NCBI GenBank assembly: GCA_963169105.1
Contig: OY720634.1
Span: 114,860,430-114,924,429, forward strand
Direction of reading: 5' to 3'
Length of the DNA stretch: 64,000 nucleotides
DNA from: Ceriagrion tenellum
Taxonomy: Eukaryota > Arthropoda > Insecta > Odonata > Coenagrionidae
Shown here: piece by piece, positions 47,920 to 57,653 of the stretch
Numbering within the stretch: the stretch's first letter is position 1
Layout: every line of letters begins with the position of its first letter
The notes under the pieces: generated by a model
The model's database searches: none
The model's input: the letters and a program-made list of their open reading frames with translations, nothing else
What the model was told of the DNA's origin: nothing
Program-made: the position numbers and the translations under genes

Positions 47920-50900
47920 CTGAAACACAAGGGCAAATAACTTTTGAGTCTTTTGGTATTGAGGTATTATCATTGCACAACAACTCCAGGGCCAAGAGAA
48001 AAATAACTCATATGAAATACAAAGGATTATTATGATAGAGTAAAAGCTCATATATATCCACCCAAACATCAGTCAAACAAAGAATGAGGCACCATGGGCA
48101 TAGCCAGGATGGGAGACGTATGTAAAAAGGGGGCAGGACAACCACCAATAATCATCCAGCCTGGCTCAGTATACCCGTTTTGGAATGAAATATCTTGCAC
48201 TCTGCCCTTGTTAAGCACCCTCGCTATGACCATGTTAGGCACAATGATTTATGGTACTTAGATGAATCTTGCCTGAGGCAAGAGGAAAACCATGGCAGAG
48301 TAAAATGGGACAAGTCATTTAATACGATGCTGACACTCACAATTAGTAATATAATTAGTTAGTAACCATAAACCGAGAAGTGAAAAAAATCTTTTAAGTC
48401 ACATAAATTCTTTCATTTTAAGAACTTAATCACGACATTTAAGTTTACGCAAGTCGGCCATGAAAGGGCCATAACCACGTCCTTTCCGAGCTCTGCAGAT
48501 TATTAAGGAATACAAAAATACATTGGCAGAGAGCTCACTTGTCGCCACACCACCATGACATGAAGATGATATCGGTATCCTTATCTAGACATATAATTTT
48601 TCAGTACCTTAGCACAAGGACACTTCGCGAGCAGACCAAAATTCACCAATTCAACGCTGGCTAATGTGAGCGCGACATTTCACTGAAAAACAAATGAGCT
48701 GCAATATTAGCGTAGATGTTGCAGAAACCGCAGAAACCATTAACCATTCTCAAAATGGTTTTATGCACTATCGTTTGTGAAAAATTCCTTAGAAAACACA
48801 CATTTCTAGAAGAGTAAACAAATTTTTAAGACCAGGCATCTGCTCCATAATTACCCCTCACAAAAAAAGATATTTGACACGAATACGGCAAGTCCAAACT
48901 CGGCGGACAAACATCGCCGCCAAGTTTCAGTCGCTAAATCTCCATATTGTGACAAAGCACATTTTTTTTATGCTATCGACATAGTTGTAGTAAAGGTTTA
49001 CCATTAAAAGAAATACAGTGGGATGCCTAAGAAAGCTATACATGAACAGGTAAGCTGAGCCCATTCAGAGAAAATGGGTATTAGTGTAACTGGGAAGCCC
49101 ATATATTATAAGTTCACAAATATAACGAATAATATTCTTCAATAATCTTGATAATAAAAAATCAATAGTTTTTCTAGTTGATATTCCATCGACTAAGGCC
49201 AAAATATATTTTCAAATGTTACCTTAAGCCACTGGATTTCGGAAGAACATCTTTCAATGATGGCGGCAAACTCACTGAGCGATTTTATGGAATCGATCAA
49301 AAAGGCGCGAAAATACAATATCGAACTTTTCAAAGACAATAAAGACAGTTTTGCATATTGAGATATATGGAAGAAATGTAAATAATAATTCACTTTTTAG
49401 TTGATATTAATAATCAAAGTCACATTTTTAGAAATCTTACGATAATATATTAAGTAATTTATGAAATTGGAAATTGTTACACATCAAGTATTTTAGATAC
49501 CTACACGAAATCCAATCATGATAACAAGGCTGTGATCTTAAAAATTCATTAATTAAGTTAATATGAATAAAATAACACATTCCCTTAAAATTACTGTTTA
49601 AAAAAAGTCTGTGTCGCTCTCACTTGCGATGGAATTCCATTTACCTACAGTCGCGTTCAGTTGGTTCAGTCAAGCAAGCACTTAGCTAGCGAAAAGCACA
49701 ATCATGAAGTACGTATACAATTCAATGCTCGTAAAAGTAGTGAAAGACTACTTTCACCACTTTTGTGAGCATTGACTGATCAGCACTTCTCGCTGATGTG
49801 CTTGTGATAAAAGAATCCAAATCATTTCAGCAGAAGTGCTTCATTAATAGTTGATCAAAAAATGTTCTTAAAGAATGCCCAGCCTCCAAATGTATTTTAG
49901 TCATTTTTAATTTAAACTTACAAAACATTACCCTCCTTAACGGAATCATCATCAGCTATATCCTTTCCCTCCAGAGTGAACAATTTTCAGTAACTGTTCC
50001 AATTAATAAACATCATGAATTACAAAAAACTGACAGTCGAATGAATGCCTACTTGGAAGAATTCAGGTCAACTCAGAGACAGAAACAACATTTCGTAATT
50101 CCTCACATCAGGGTTATATTTATTTCTTGGGCCAATGAAAGGCAAAAATTATTTCTTCTCAGCAAAATCAGCTATAATTGTTTCACTATTACCTGAATTT
50201 TCAAGTAAAGAATATTATAAATAGTAAAACACCTTATATACATAATCATCATCATGGCTTGCATAGGTAAAGTGACTTTAGCTCTGAGAATAGTTTCTTA
50301 TCAGGTGCCTACTTGTAGTACCTAGAAAGGTGAAAAAAAAGCTCCAGATACAGATGATTTCCAACTTATATAATACCAGAGGAGCAACAAAACCAGCTAA
50401 TTTTGGCTTGTAATTAAATGAGGGTCTGCCAAGAGCATTGGGGGAAAATCCTGAAATAAAATTACCTGATTTTTGGGATCAGCCACTAGAGGTTTTGAAG
50501 AGAAAGGAGAGGAGACTACCTGGAACTCAATGCTAAAGATAAAAAGCCAGAATTATGACATATAAGAAGGTAATGCATTGCAGAGGAGGAAATTTGCCTC
50601 CAAAAATTAACAGTCCAGCATATATATGCTCACTTGAAGCGTAAATTACATAGTCTTGGCAAAGAGACTTCACAAAATCCATTTTTACCTATACTAAGTA
50701 GATATGAATAAAATAATTGAACGAGAGGATCAATCAGCAGAGAGAAAAAAAGAGCAGGAGACAAGTTAAGATCAGTTAGGGTCTTAGGAAGATGTCACGT
50801 GAGATATGGAAAGAGAAACATGAAAAACCTAAAGTAGGAAAGGACAAATGGACTAGAATGGGTGCTCATTTTAATCGGTCAATTCTGCGGAATATCAAGT

Positions 50901-52489
50901 ACAGCTATTTTAAGCATGTCTCATAGAAGAATAATGCATGGAATGAATATTTAAAAAAAATTAATCAAAGTAACAGAGTGGAAGGCTCTGAAGATGACCA
51001 AATTGGGATTATCTAATTCTGAACAAGTTATCCGTATTAATAAGAAAAGAATTTGCAATAAAGAAACTGGTACAACTTGAGATTTTACTGGTAGAACCAA
51101 ACTAGCAATGGATGAATTTACAAAGAGGAGGGAACTAAAGATGGACTTCAGTCAGGGACATAAAAAAATAATGAAGACTAAAACATGGAATGCAAAGCAG
51201 TGTGGCTCCCCAAAGGGACAAAAGAGAGGACTTGGGGTGCGGACAGATTGGAGGCATTAGAGATGTTGATTTAAAGAGAGGGATAGGAAATTTACATTTA
51301 AAATGATAAAAGAAGAAATTTTTGGCCTAAATGGAGACAAAAAATGTTTAAAAAAAGGGAAATTTGATGGTGGCAGAACAGAGTAATGCATTCAGAAGTA
51401 TTGGGAGTTAAAAGGTTGTATTGTAAGGGGAGAATGGTGAATATAAAGGAAAAAGTGGGGAAAAAGACAGGGAGTTCAGGATAGATGTAGGATGATAGAT
51501 ATTTTCCAATATTTAAATATCCATGGATTGTAAGCCTAATTTTGGATCACCATTCTAAACTCCTAGCCTTTAGACTGATGTACCCCATGCCAATCATCCC
51601 TCCTTGATGACCTAATTAGTGGAATGTAATTATGGGGAGAAATACCATCACTTTTGATGCGAGAGTGTGAAGTAACATATATGAAAGATTGTGATGCAAA
51701 GGCTCCCCATAGCCTCACAGATTGAAGCGCTGAAGCCTAAGCCTATGGGCAAGAGTGAATTCCTGCCTATAGCTGAGGTAGATAAATTTGGACCTAGCTC
51801 TTTGATCTTTGTTATCAGTGCTGTCTGGTGAAACAGATGCCCTCCACCATAACAGTGTAACACCTTACCCATCCAAAACTTGAACCCTCTTTTGGATATT
51901 GATTGCTAAACATAAAATTTGAAACCATAATAATTTTTTTGGGCCAGAAGTGCTATAATACTTAAATAAAAATTGCATTTGAAGCACAAAATACTTTTTA
52001 AAAATTGGAAGAAAAATTAATTTCGTGGGATGCATTTGAAATACAAAGAAGAAATACCTGTATTTTAAAATACCCAAAATACTAAATTGGATTCAAATCA
52101 AAAAACAAATTCTGAAGAGTTAACAATGACAAATAACAAAGCACAAATATGGAAATATACATACTACAATATACATGTATTTAATTTCATGAATAAGATA
52201 AGGTTTGATTCTGAGGAGCCATTGATACATAAAATGAATCATTTGCATTAAGCAGTAAGTAGATTTAATTCACATAAATCAAACCTAAGAATGGAATGCT
52301 CCCACTGGGGTAGAACACCCTGCAGTGTCTATGTGAGATCTACTTTAAGAAGCCTTTGTTGACAAAGTTTGAGGCCAGACTGGAGAGAATGAAGCTTAAC
52401 TATGAAATAAAAATTGTCATAACTACAAACAATCACTTACATTAGTATATTTGTGAAATACAATAGAGTGATACCAAAAAAATTAAATG
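47920..52489. other. AT-rich DNA, mostly nothing recognised
   Basis: Apart from the hairpin at 49722-49775, only short frames are present (49193-49393, 51648-52077, minus). The A/G-rich plus strand at 50460-51480 may be very old transposon sequence. Confidence 0.35.
49722..49775. repeat. 25-bp hairpin with 4-base loop
   Basis: TCAATGCTCGTAAAAGTAG and its near inverse on the right form 25-base arms (49722-49746, 49751-49775) around ACTA. Three positions differ; two become G-U pairs and one an A-C mismatch when read as plus-strand RNA. The hairpin is short for a pre-miRNA and may equally be a foldback element remnant. Confidence 0.6.
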
Positions 52490-52610
52490 GGAAAAGGCTA
52501 AGCCTCAAAATATCAGCAGGCTGGCTACAGCACTGGTAATTGAGGAATTCAAGTTTGAGTCCCGGTCAAGGCGAATGACTTTTGTCTGTGAAAATACACA
52601 CTAAGAAAAA
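52490..52610 (+). mobile_element. tRNA-derived SINE copy
   Basis: The copy contains an A-box-like TGGCTACAGCACTGG and a B-box-like AAGTTTGAGTCCC with tRNA-like spacing. These are followed by GGTCAAGGCGAATGACTTTT, which resembles the copy at 58240-58330 on the other strand. It ends just upstream of the Copia LTR at 52643. Confidence 0.5.
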
Positions 52611-52727
52611 ATGTTTATTGTTTTGCAATTTTTAATGTTAATATGTTGGAATGTGTGTCCATTTCCATTTATGAAGGATGTGACTGTGAGAAAGAAAGAT
52701 TTACATTGTGCCTCCTGTGCGTCTTAA

Positions 52728-53059
52728 GGCCAGTGCACACACATCCTCCCGCCTCCATCCAGTTTCTGTCTGCTTCCTCCTGTTTTAATAGACTTTGGCC
52801 TGCAGTCAGTGCAGTTGCAGCCCTCAGCATGCATCATGCTCCAGGAGGAGACAGACGGAAGCCAGCACATATATTCCTCCCGGCCTCTGTCCATCCGCCA
52901 AATATTCTCGACCTAGAATTCTGGGCAGAGTGGACGGAGACAGACTGAGGCCAGGAGGAATAGTATGCGCCAACTCATGGAATTACCCATAATCCAGTTA
53001 GCCATATATTTTAGGAGGAAGGAAGTGGACGGAGGCGGGAGGATAAGTGTGCACTGGGC
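52728..53059. mobile_element. 332-bp MITE with TTAA duplication and about 30-bp terminal inverted repeats
   Basis: The left end GGCCAGTGCACACACATCCT matches the inverse of the right end, GCCCAGTGTGCACTT-like when read inward, and the match continues through CCTCCCGCCTCC.TCCA. Both ends abut TTAA (52724-52727 and 53060-53063). Further internal copies of GTCTGTCTCC-type motifs occur in both orientations. There is no coding capacity. TTAA targets suggest a piggyBac-related element, but the TIR does not start with the usual CCC, so the superfamily is uncertain. Confidence 0.75.
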
Positions 53060-53144
53060 TTAAGTCAAACTGAATAGGAGAGCATATCAGCACTTTGTGA
53101 AACTTATGGATTTCCATTTTTGAAAAGAAACTCCGGTACAATAT

Positions 53145-53205
53145 CCACACTTTTATTCTCTGCCACTAGCCATGGTTTCAGCACATTATGCCATCATCAG
53201 AGTTC
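53145..53205 (-). ncRNA. Hammerhead-ribozyme-like motif in an insert within the Copia LTR
   Basis: On the minus strand, CTGATGATGGC is followed by an AT-rich loop and GCTGAAACCATGG (53171-53200). This keeps the hammerhead core strings CTGATGA and GAAA around a short GGC/GC stem. Similar motifs are known from the terminal repeats of Penelope-like elements. The stem carries a mismatch and a one-base offset, so activity is doubtful. Confidence 0.4.
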
Positions 53206-53479
53206 AGTACTCCAAATTTCTCGGCCTTTTATTCATTTAACAAAGTGGGAGTCTCAAGGATCCAACTGTTTATTTCTTGTTCCTAACAAGGACCTGCCAT
53301 TAAAGTAAGTTGTTATTCTAGCACCACTTTTCATGTTTGCTCCCACTTGATTGTAGAATGGTATTATTGGAGAATTTAGGAGAAGATTTAAGAAAACTCT
53401 CAATATTGTAAACTGTTAACAGGTTTGGGGCCCAGGACCATATTTGTAACTTCTATGTACAGCAATAGATTGGCTTTAA

Positions 53480-54660
53480 TTAGTATTGCTAGTCTTCAGT
53501 GCAAACTACATAAATCTAATTAAGAAGGTAGACTCAAGCAAGGCACTTTTTACAATGCCTAAGTTATCCAGACAAAATTATAATCCTTGGAAGACAAGAC
53601 TGAAGATTGAATCACTGCATATAAAATGCTTTTGCAGGCCATTGTGGGATACAGTGACCATAAAGGCTTAGGGATTTCACCAGCACAGTTAGCAAAGAGG
53701 ACAGAATAAAGTATGCCATCATACCCCTAATTATGAGGACAACAAGAGACGGCTATTAACAACATCACAGATTATGACACAGCAAATGAAATGTGGGGAT
53801 ATCTGGAAAGGGGATGCTGCAAGAGCAAACATTATGATGCAGCACAGAAGCTACACAATCTTGCTTGTCTCTCGAAAACACCATGGGTTTCCAGATATAT
53901 TTCTCAATGCTAAGCAAATTGAATATGTATTTATCCAAAAATAATTATGCTTTCATTGTCAACCAACTCTCTGCACTTTGACAGAATGGTTTACCAAAGG
54001 AGTATGAGGTTACAGAGAGAACTTTAGTGACTCAGCCAGCAAACATGAACATGGGATCCGTGAAGCAAGTGTTACTTGAGTAAGAAGAGCAGATGGAGGT
54101 GGAGGGAAAACACCAGGCCCTGAAGGTCCAGAATTAAGGGAACTGTTTCCAAAGGTGAGAGAGCAAAGGGCATAGCCACAAAAATAATCAGACTCATGGG
54201 GCAAGTGAGTCATCTGTGCATCAGTCAAAGGTGCATCAATGAAGCAAGGAGGACATGACTTCAGGTGCAATGCTTCCAGACAGAACAATGACCACATAGC
54301 TCACTGGTTTCCTGAGGAGAGAAGAATGCAACTTCATCTGTAGGGAGGTGAGTACACATAGTTCTGGATGAAAAAAATGAAGGAAGGAGTGAGTGCGTGG
54401 GCGTTGGACAGTTCGTCCTCAGACCAGATGACAAATAGAAAAGATTTATCAAAGGACTTCATTGAGAAGAGAGGAACAGTAGCTGCAGGTGATAGTGATC
54501 ATTTGAAAATTTTGAGCGTAGGAAAAGTATGTTTAACTACTTCCAATGAATGCGATGTACTACACCTTCCAGACCTAGAAGAAAATCTAATATCTATGGA
54601 ACAACTCAAGGAGAAGGGATTGACTTCCATCACTTATTAGGGGAAACAAGAAGTTTTCCA
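53480..54660 (+). mobile_element. Copia-like internal region: gag N-terminus, zinc-knuckle relic and protease
   Basis: The frame at 53486-53671 contains MPKLSRQNYNPWKTRLKIE, matching the start of Copia gag (LxGxNYxxWKxxM). A decayed stretch then includes AAQKLHNLACLS near 53840. RCNASRQNNDHIAHWF near 54260 looks like a CCHC knuckle with Cys positions lost. The frame at 54368-54640 is the protease and its C-terminal flank: WALDSSSSDQMTNRK (normally LDSGASxHMT) then LHLPDLEENLISMEQLKEKG (normally VLYVPDLKxNLISVSQLxxKG). The second Ser/Gly change means the active-site motif is damaged. Integrase, RT and RNase H are not recognisable between 54660 and 55320, so the element is internally deleted. 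Confidence 0.78.
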
Positions 54661-55320
54661 AGAAGACAAAAAGCTAATCATTGCCCACAGGATAGCCTGG
54701 CTGTATTATCTCACTACAAGGGATGGAGAGAGTAACAATGAAATTTAAGGTGAACTGGAGACCTCGCAAAGAGCATGCAGGTAGTGACAAGGGAGCCCCC
54801 CTGATAGAGTTCAGCACAAGGAGCCCGAGGTTGGAGCCCCACTGATACAGCATCAACCATCACGGGAGAGGCATCCCAGGCAGCCATACTGTCAACCCTT
54901 CTGCCACATCATGAATGGCAGAGCCGAAAGAGATGCTATCATCAGTACCTGACATAGTGGAACAAGCTATGGTAGGAACTCCGGGAGGAGTCTCAGCAGT
55001 GGGCTGAGGTGATAGAGGAGTTGAGAACTCTGAGAAGGATGGAAACTATAGGAAAGAGAAGTGAGGCCAATAATGTTTAAGGCTACAAGTGAGTTTTCAT
55101 CAGATAAAAAATGTATTTTTTTATGAAAATTTTTCAAATTTCAATTTTTTTTAAATTTTAAAATTAAAAATTTTCAAATTTAAAAATGTATTTTTACTTT
55201 AAAGAGCAAGTTGGCTAGTCAACTAGAGATAAAGGATTTAGAGAAGGTTTCGAAAATCTTATTTTAGTATTCCTGTAGTATGCTAGTATTATGGTTCACA
55301 ATGTTAATGTCCAAGGGGAA
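54661..55320. other. Rest of Copia internal region, no recognisable integrase or RT
   Basis: This stretch should hold integrase, RT and RNase H in a complete Copia element, but none of their motifs is visible. It includes an AT-rich low-complexity block at about 55105-55195 made of repeated AAATTT-type strings. Confidence 0.5.
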
Positions 55321-55321
55321 G

Positions 55322-55525
55322 TGTTGGAATGTATGTACATCAATTTCCATCGGTGATTACTTGGAGATGATGAGTAGGAGATGAGATGTGGGAGAAATAA
55401 AGATTTCGTTGGCTCCCCTATGTGTTGGTCACCATGAATCTATAGTTACATAAAGGTTTCTCATCAATGTGTTTATTTTCTGTTCCAAATAAGGACCTGT
55501 AAAAAGTCAGTCATTGTTCTAGCAC
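55322..55525 (+). repeat. Copia 3' LTR
   Basis: This 204-bp copy begins TGTTGGAATGTATGTACAT and ends GTTCTAGCACTA. It aligns along most of its length with the split LTR at 52643-53328. It is clearly diverged from that copy, so the insertion is old. Confidence 0.7.
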
Positions 55526-55526
55526 T

Positions 55527-55840
55527 AGGAATGACCCAGCACAGGACTATGCATCCATATCCATTAATGATGGCTGTGAATGTGAGAAAGAAAGATTTAG
55601 CTGGTGCCTGTGTGTCTTGGTCACCCTGAATAATATGTATCTGCATAAAGGTGTCTCAGAGGTCCAACTGTTTATTTCTTGTTACTAACAAGGATCTGCC
55701 AATAAAGTCCGAGGTCAATTTAGCACCGATTTGTCTTTGCTTCTACCTGATCCTAGAAATATTTTATGGACAAAATTTAGAGAATAGGCAATAAAACTCT
55801 AAATGTTGTAATCTGCTTACACAATAGAATGTATATGGTC
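55527..55840 (+). repeat. Third Copia LTR copy followed by leader sequence
   Basis: The copy begins at GGAATG just after the second LTR and carries GTGAGAAAGAAAGATTTA and CCAACTGTTTATTTCTTGTT, the same blocks as in the LTR at 52643. After TTTAGCACC (about 55725) the similarity continues for about 110 bases into sequence matching the leader after the 5' LTR (53329-53420). It is therefore an LTR plus the start of an internal region, not a duplicate of the 3' LTR alone. Confidence 0.6.
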
Positions 55841-56916
55841 ACTTGCAAAATCACAAATGAGAGCACATCTTCTCAAGAGGAATATTTTTGTCTCCATCTC
55901 CTCCCCCAAAATTAATTTTATATTGCACGGTGCAACATGACCCCCCTTTGTATGCACTATGATATAATATATAAATTCACATTTTCAATCAGTCAAAAAT
56001 ATGGAAAATATGACCATAATGAAAAATGTGCAAGAAGTATTGTATGTCAAATGTTAGAATAGCAAAAAAAAAGTTTACAAATACCGCTTTCCAGAAAAAT
56101 ATGATGAGGGATTGAATCTTAGAATTTTGGATTCATAAACAATACATAACTATTCTACATTTCACTCACTTTAGGAATAGTACCATTTCTGGAGGTATGA
56201 CATTCAGAGAATCACTGTGCATGGAGAAACAACCATAGCATAACACACTAAGGTAACCATTATACAGGATTTAGAACAATTAAAACCATCTTGCATACCT
56301 TTTGTTATATTTTGTTTTGTTACCTTTTTTTTAGTTTTTTTTTAATTTTCCTAGTATATAGAAAATATATTGTGTATTCCTTTGGTATTCAAAGACACCA
56401 GTCCTTCTGCATAGTTATTAATAAAGCTTATGTTAGCAATTATGTTTACCTATGTACTCCACAAGTAGGTATTGACACTATGGTCAAGATGCAGAATATC
56501 AAATGGACCTTTTTTGGAGACCTTTACTTTAATTCTCGAGGGATGTGCTGCTCTTTATTACAAGTTACCCAGTACAGACTCCAACATTATGGAGTAGGTC
56601 AACTCAGTCCATGAATGTTACAAGCAAAAAATTTACAGGCTCCATTATAATTTCTCCAAATATATTGAGCGTTTAAGAATATAGAAAATATGTAGCTTCA
56701 AATATGGATATGAAATAAAATAACAAAATACTTGCTTGAAGTAAATTTCAAATACAAAATACCATATATTTTAAGAATTTTAAACATGCATTCCAAACAC
56801 ATGTATTTGAAATACAGCCCAGAGCCTCATGGATGGCTTGATATACCCATTAAAATGCAATGAAATGCCTAATGCAGGCATGAGTAAATTAAAAGTGCAA
56901 CTAAAAAACTTCAACA
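55841..56916. other. AT-rich DNA downstream of the LETMD1-like gene
   Basis: The frame at 56291-56614 (plus) is hydrophobic and AT-driven. No feature was recognised. Confidence 0.35.
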
Positions 56917-56996
56917 TTTATTAAAAACTTACATGTGTTCAACCAGTAAAGAAGTGTAATGTGTCACAGTACCTTAATAAATACATCCTCTTTATT
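56917..56996 (-). promoter_or_regulatory. Candidate polyadenylation signals of the LETMD1-like gene
   Basis: Two AATAAA hexamers on the minus strand, at 56991-56996 and 56917-56922, are the first canonical signals seen downstream of the stop codon at 57477. They would give a 3' UTR of roughly 480 to 560 bases. Confidence 0.45.
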
Positions 56997-57476
56997 GTTG
57001 CACATGATGCAAAATTTAAATAATACAAAATGCACTACATAACAGTTCAGTAACACAGCCTTGTTTAGGACTTCAGAGGATTAAGAACACAGGTCTTAAA
57101 TAAATCATCAAGCTATGTTTTACATGACTATCCACCTAAAAATGACTAAAACATTCCACAAAATGTGTGAAAAATGAGTGCTGGTACGAAACTCACTCCC
57201 TTTAGCATTCACTTGTTTGGTGGAAAAATCAATATAATAGAATAACATATGCATGACACCCCAGCAATATTCACTCTTGCTGATATACTCTTTTACTTAA
57301 GTCTTTTTAAGAAGTGACAACAATTACCAAATAATTAATCGAAACAAAATTTAAAAAAAAAACTAACAGAGTGATTGGCTGGGAATTCTCAGCAGAAATG
57401 AAAACTATATGTATCTGGTACAAAATACTGTAAAAATAAAAGACCAACAATCAAAATTAGCACAGTACTGAGATCT

Positions 57477-57653
57477 TCAATGAATCAACACCCAGTTCGT
57501 AGGGTGATTGTAAGCAAGAAGAATAGGGCAGTGAAGCAAAAGTGAAAGACTGTTACTTTCAAGATGTACAGAAATATTTGACCATTTTTTAAGCCAAGCC
57601 ATCATATCTTCTGTCTTCATGTTGATGGGATTCAATCCACGAAGAAAACAAGC
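57477..57653 (-). CDS. LETMD1: LETMD1-like protein, last coding exon
   Basis: This is the terminal coding exon of a LETM1-domain-containing protein, a family of inner-mitochondrial-membrane proteins. It has 58 codons and a stop. It opens ACFLRGLNP and continues with MMAWLKKWSNIS and SLLLHCPILLAYNHP, matching the end of the LETM1 domain of LETMD1 proteins, where a CYLRGLN motif precedes a WL..W segment and an LSLLLH stretch. The acceptor is a pyrimidine-rich run ending in CAG at 57654. Joined to the exon at 60164-60307 the frame is preserved (phase 0) and the junction reads LKW|ACFLRG. The protein ends shortly after NWVLIH, close to the usual family C-terminus. The family assignment is from recalled motif similarity; the splice junction and frame are seen directly. 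The gene symbol is by homology, not a confirmed orthologue. Confidence 0.87.
   Translation of the reverse strand, partial: ACFLRGLNPINMKTEDMMAWLKKWSNISVHLESNSLSLLLHCPILLAYNHPTNWVLIH

Larger units (their letters stand above)
52643..53328 (+). repeat. Copia 5' LTR, split by two insertions
   Basis: The LTR starts TGTTGGAATGTGTGTCC at 52643, a typical Copia LTR start, and ends near TTCTAGCACCA at 53328. It aligns with the copies at 55322-55525 and 55527-55730 in two separated parts: 52643-52727 together with 53060-53075, and about 53245-53328. Between them lie a TTAA-flanked MITE (52728-53059) and a second insert (about 53076-53240). Confidence 0.7.

Noticed and set aside
49640..49708. A TCAGT-type initiator followed by CACAATCATGAAGTACG, resembling the first exon of an insect cuticle or secreted-protein gene (start codon, then an early donor).
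   Set aside because: No TATA box at the right distance and no downstream plus-strand exon was found. The nearest candidate exon (47751-47919) is on the other strand.
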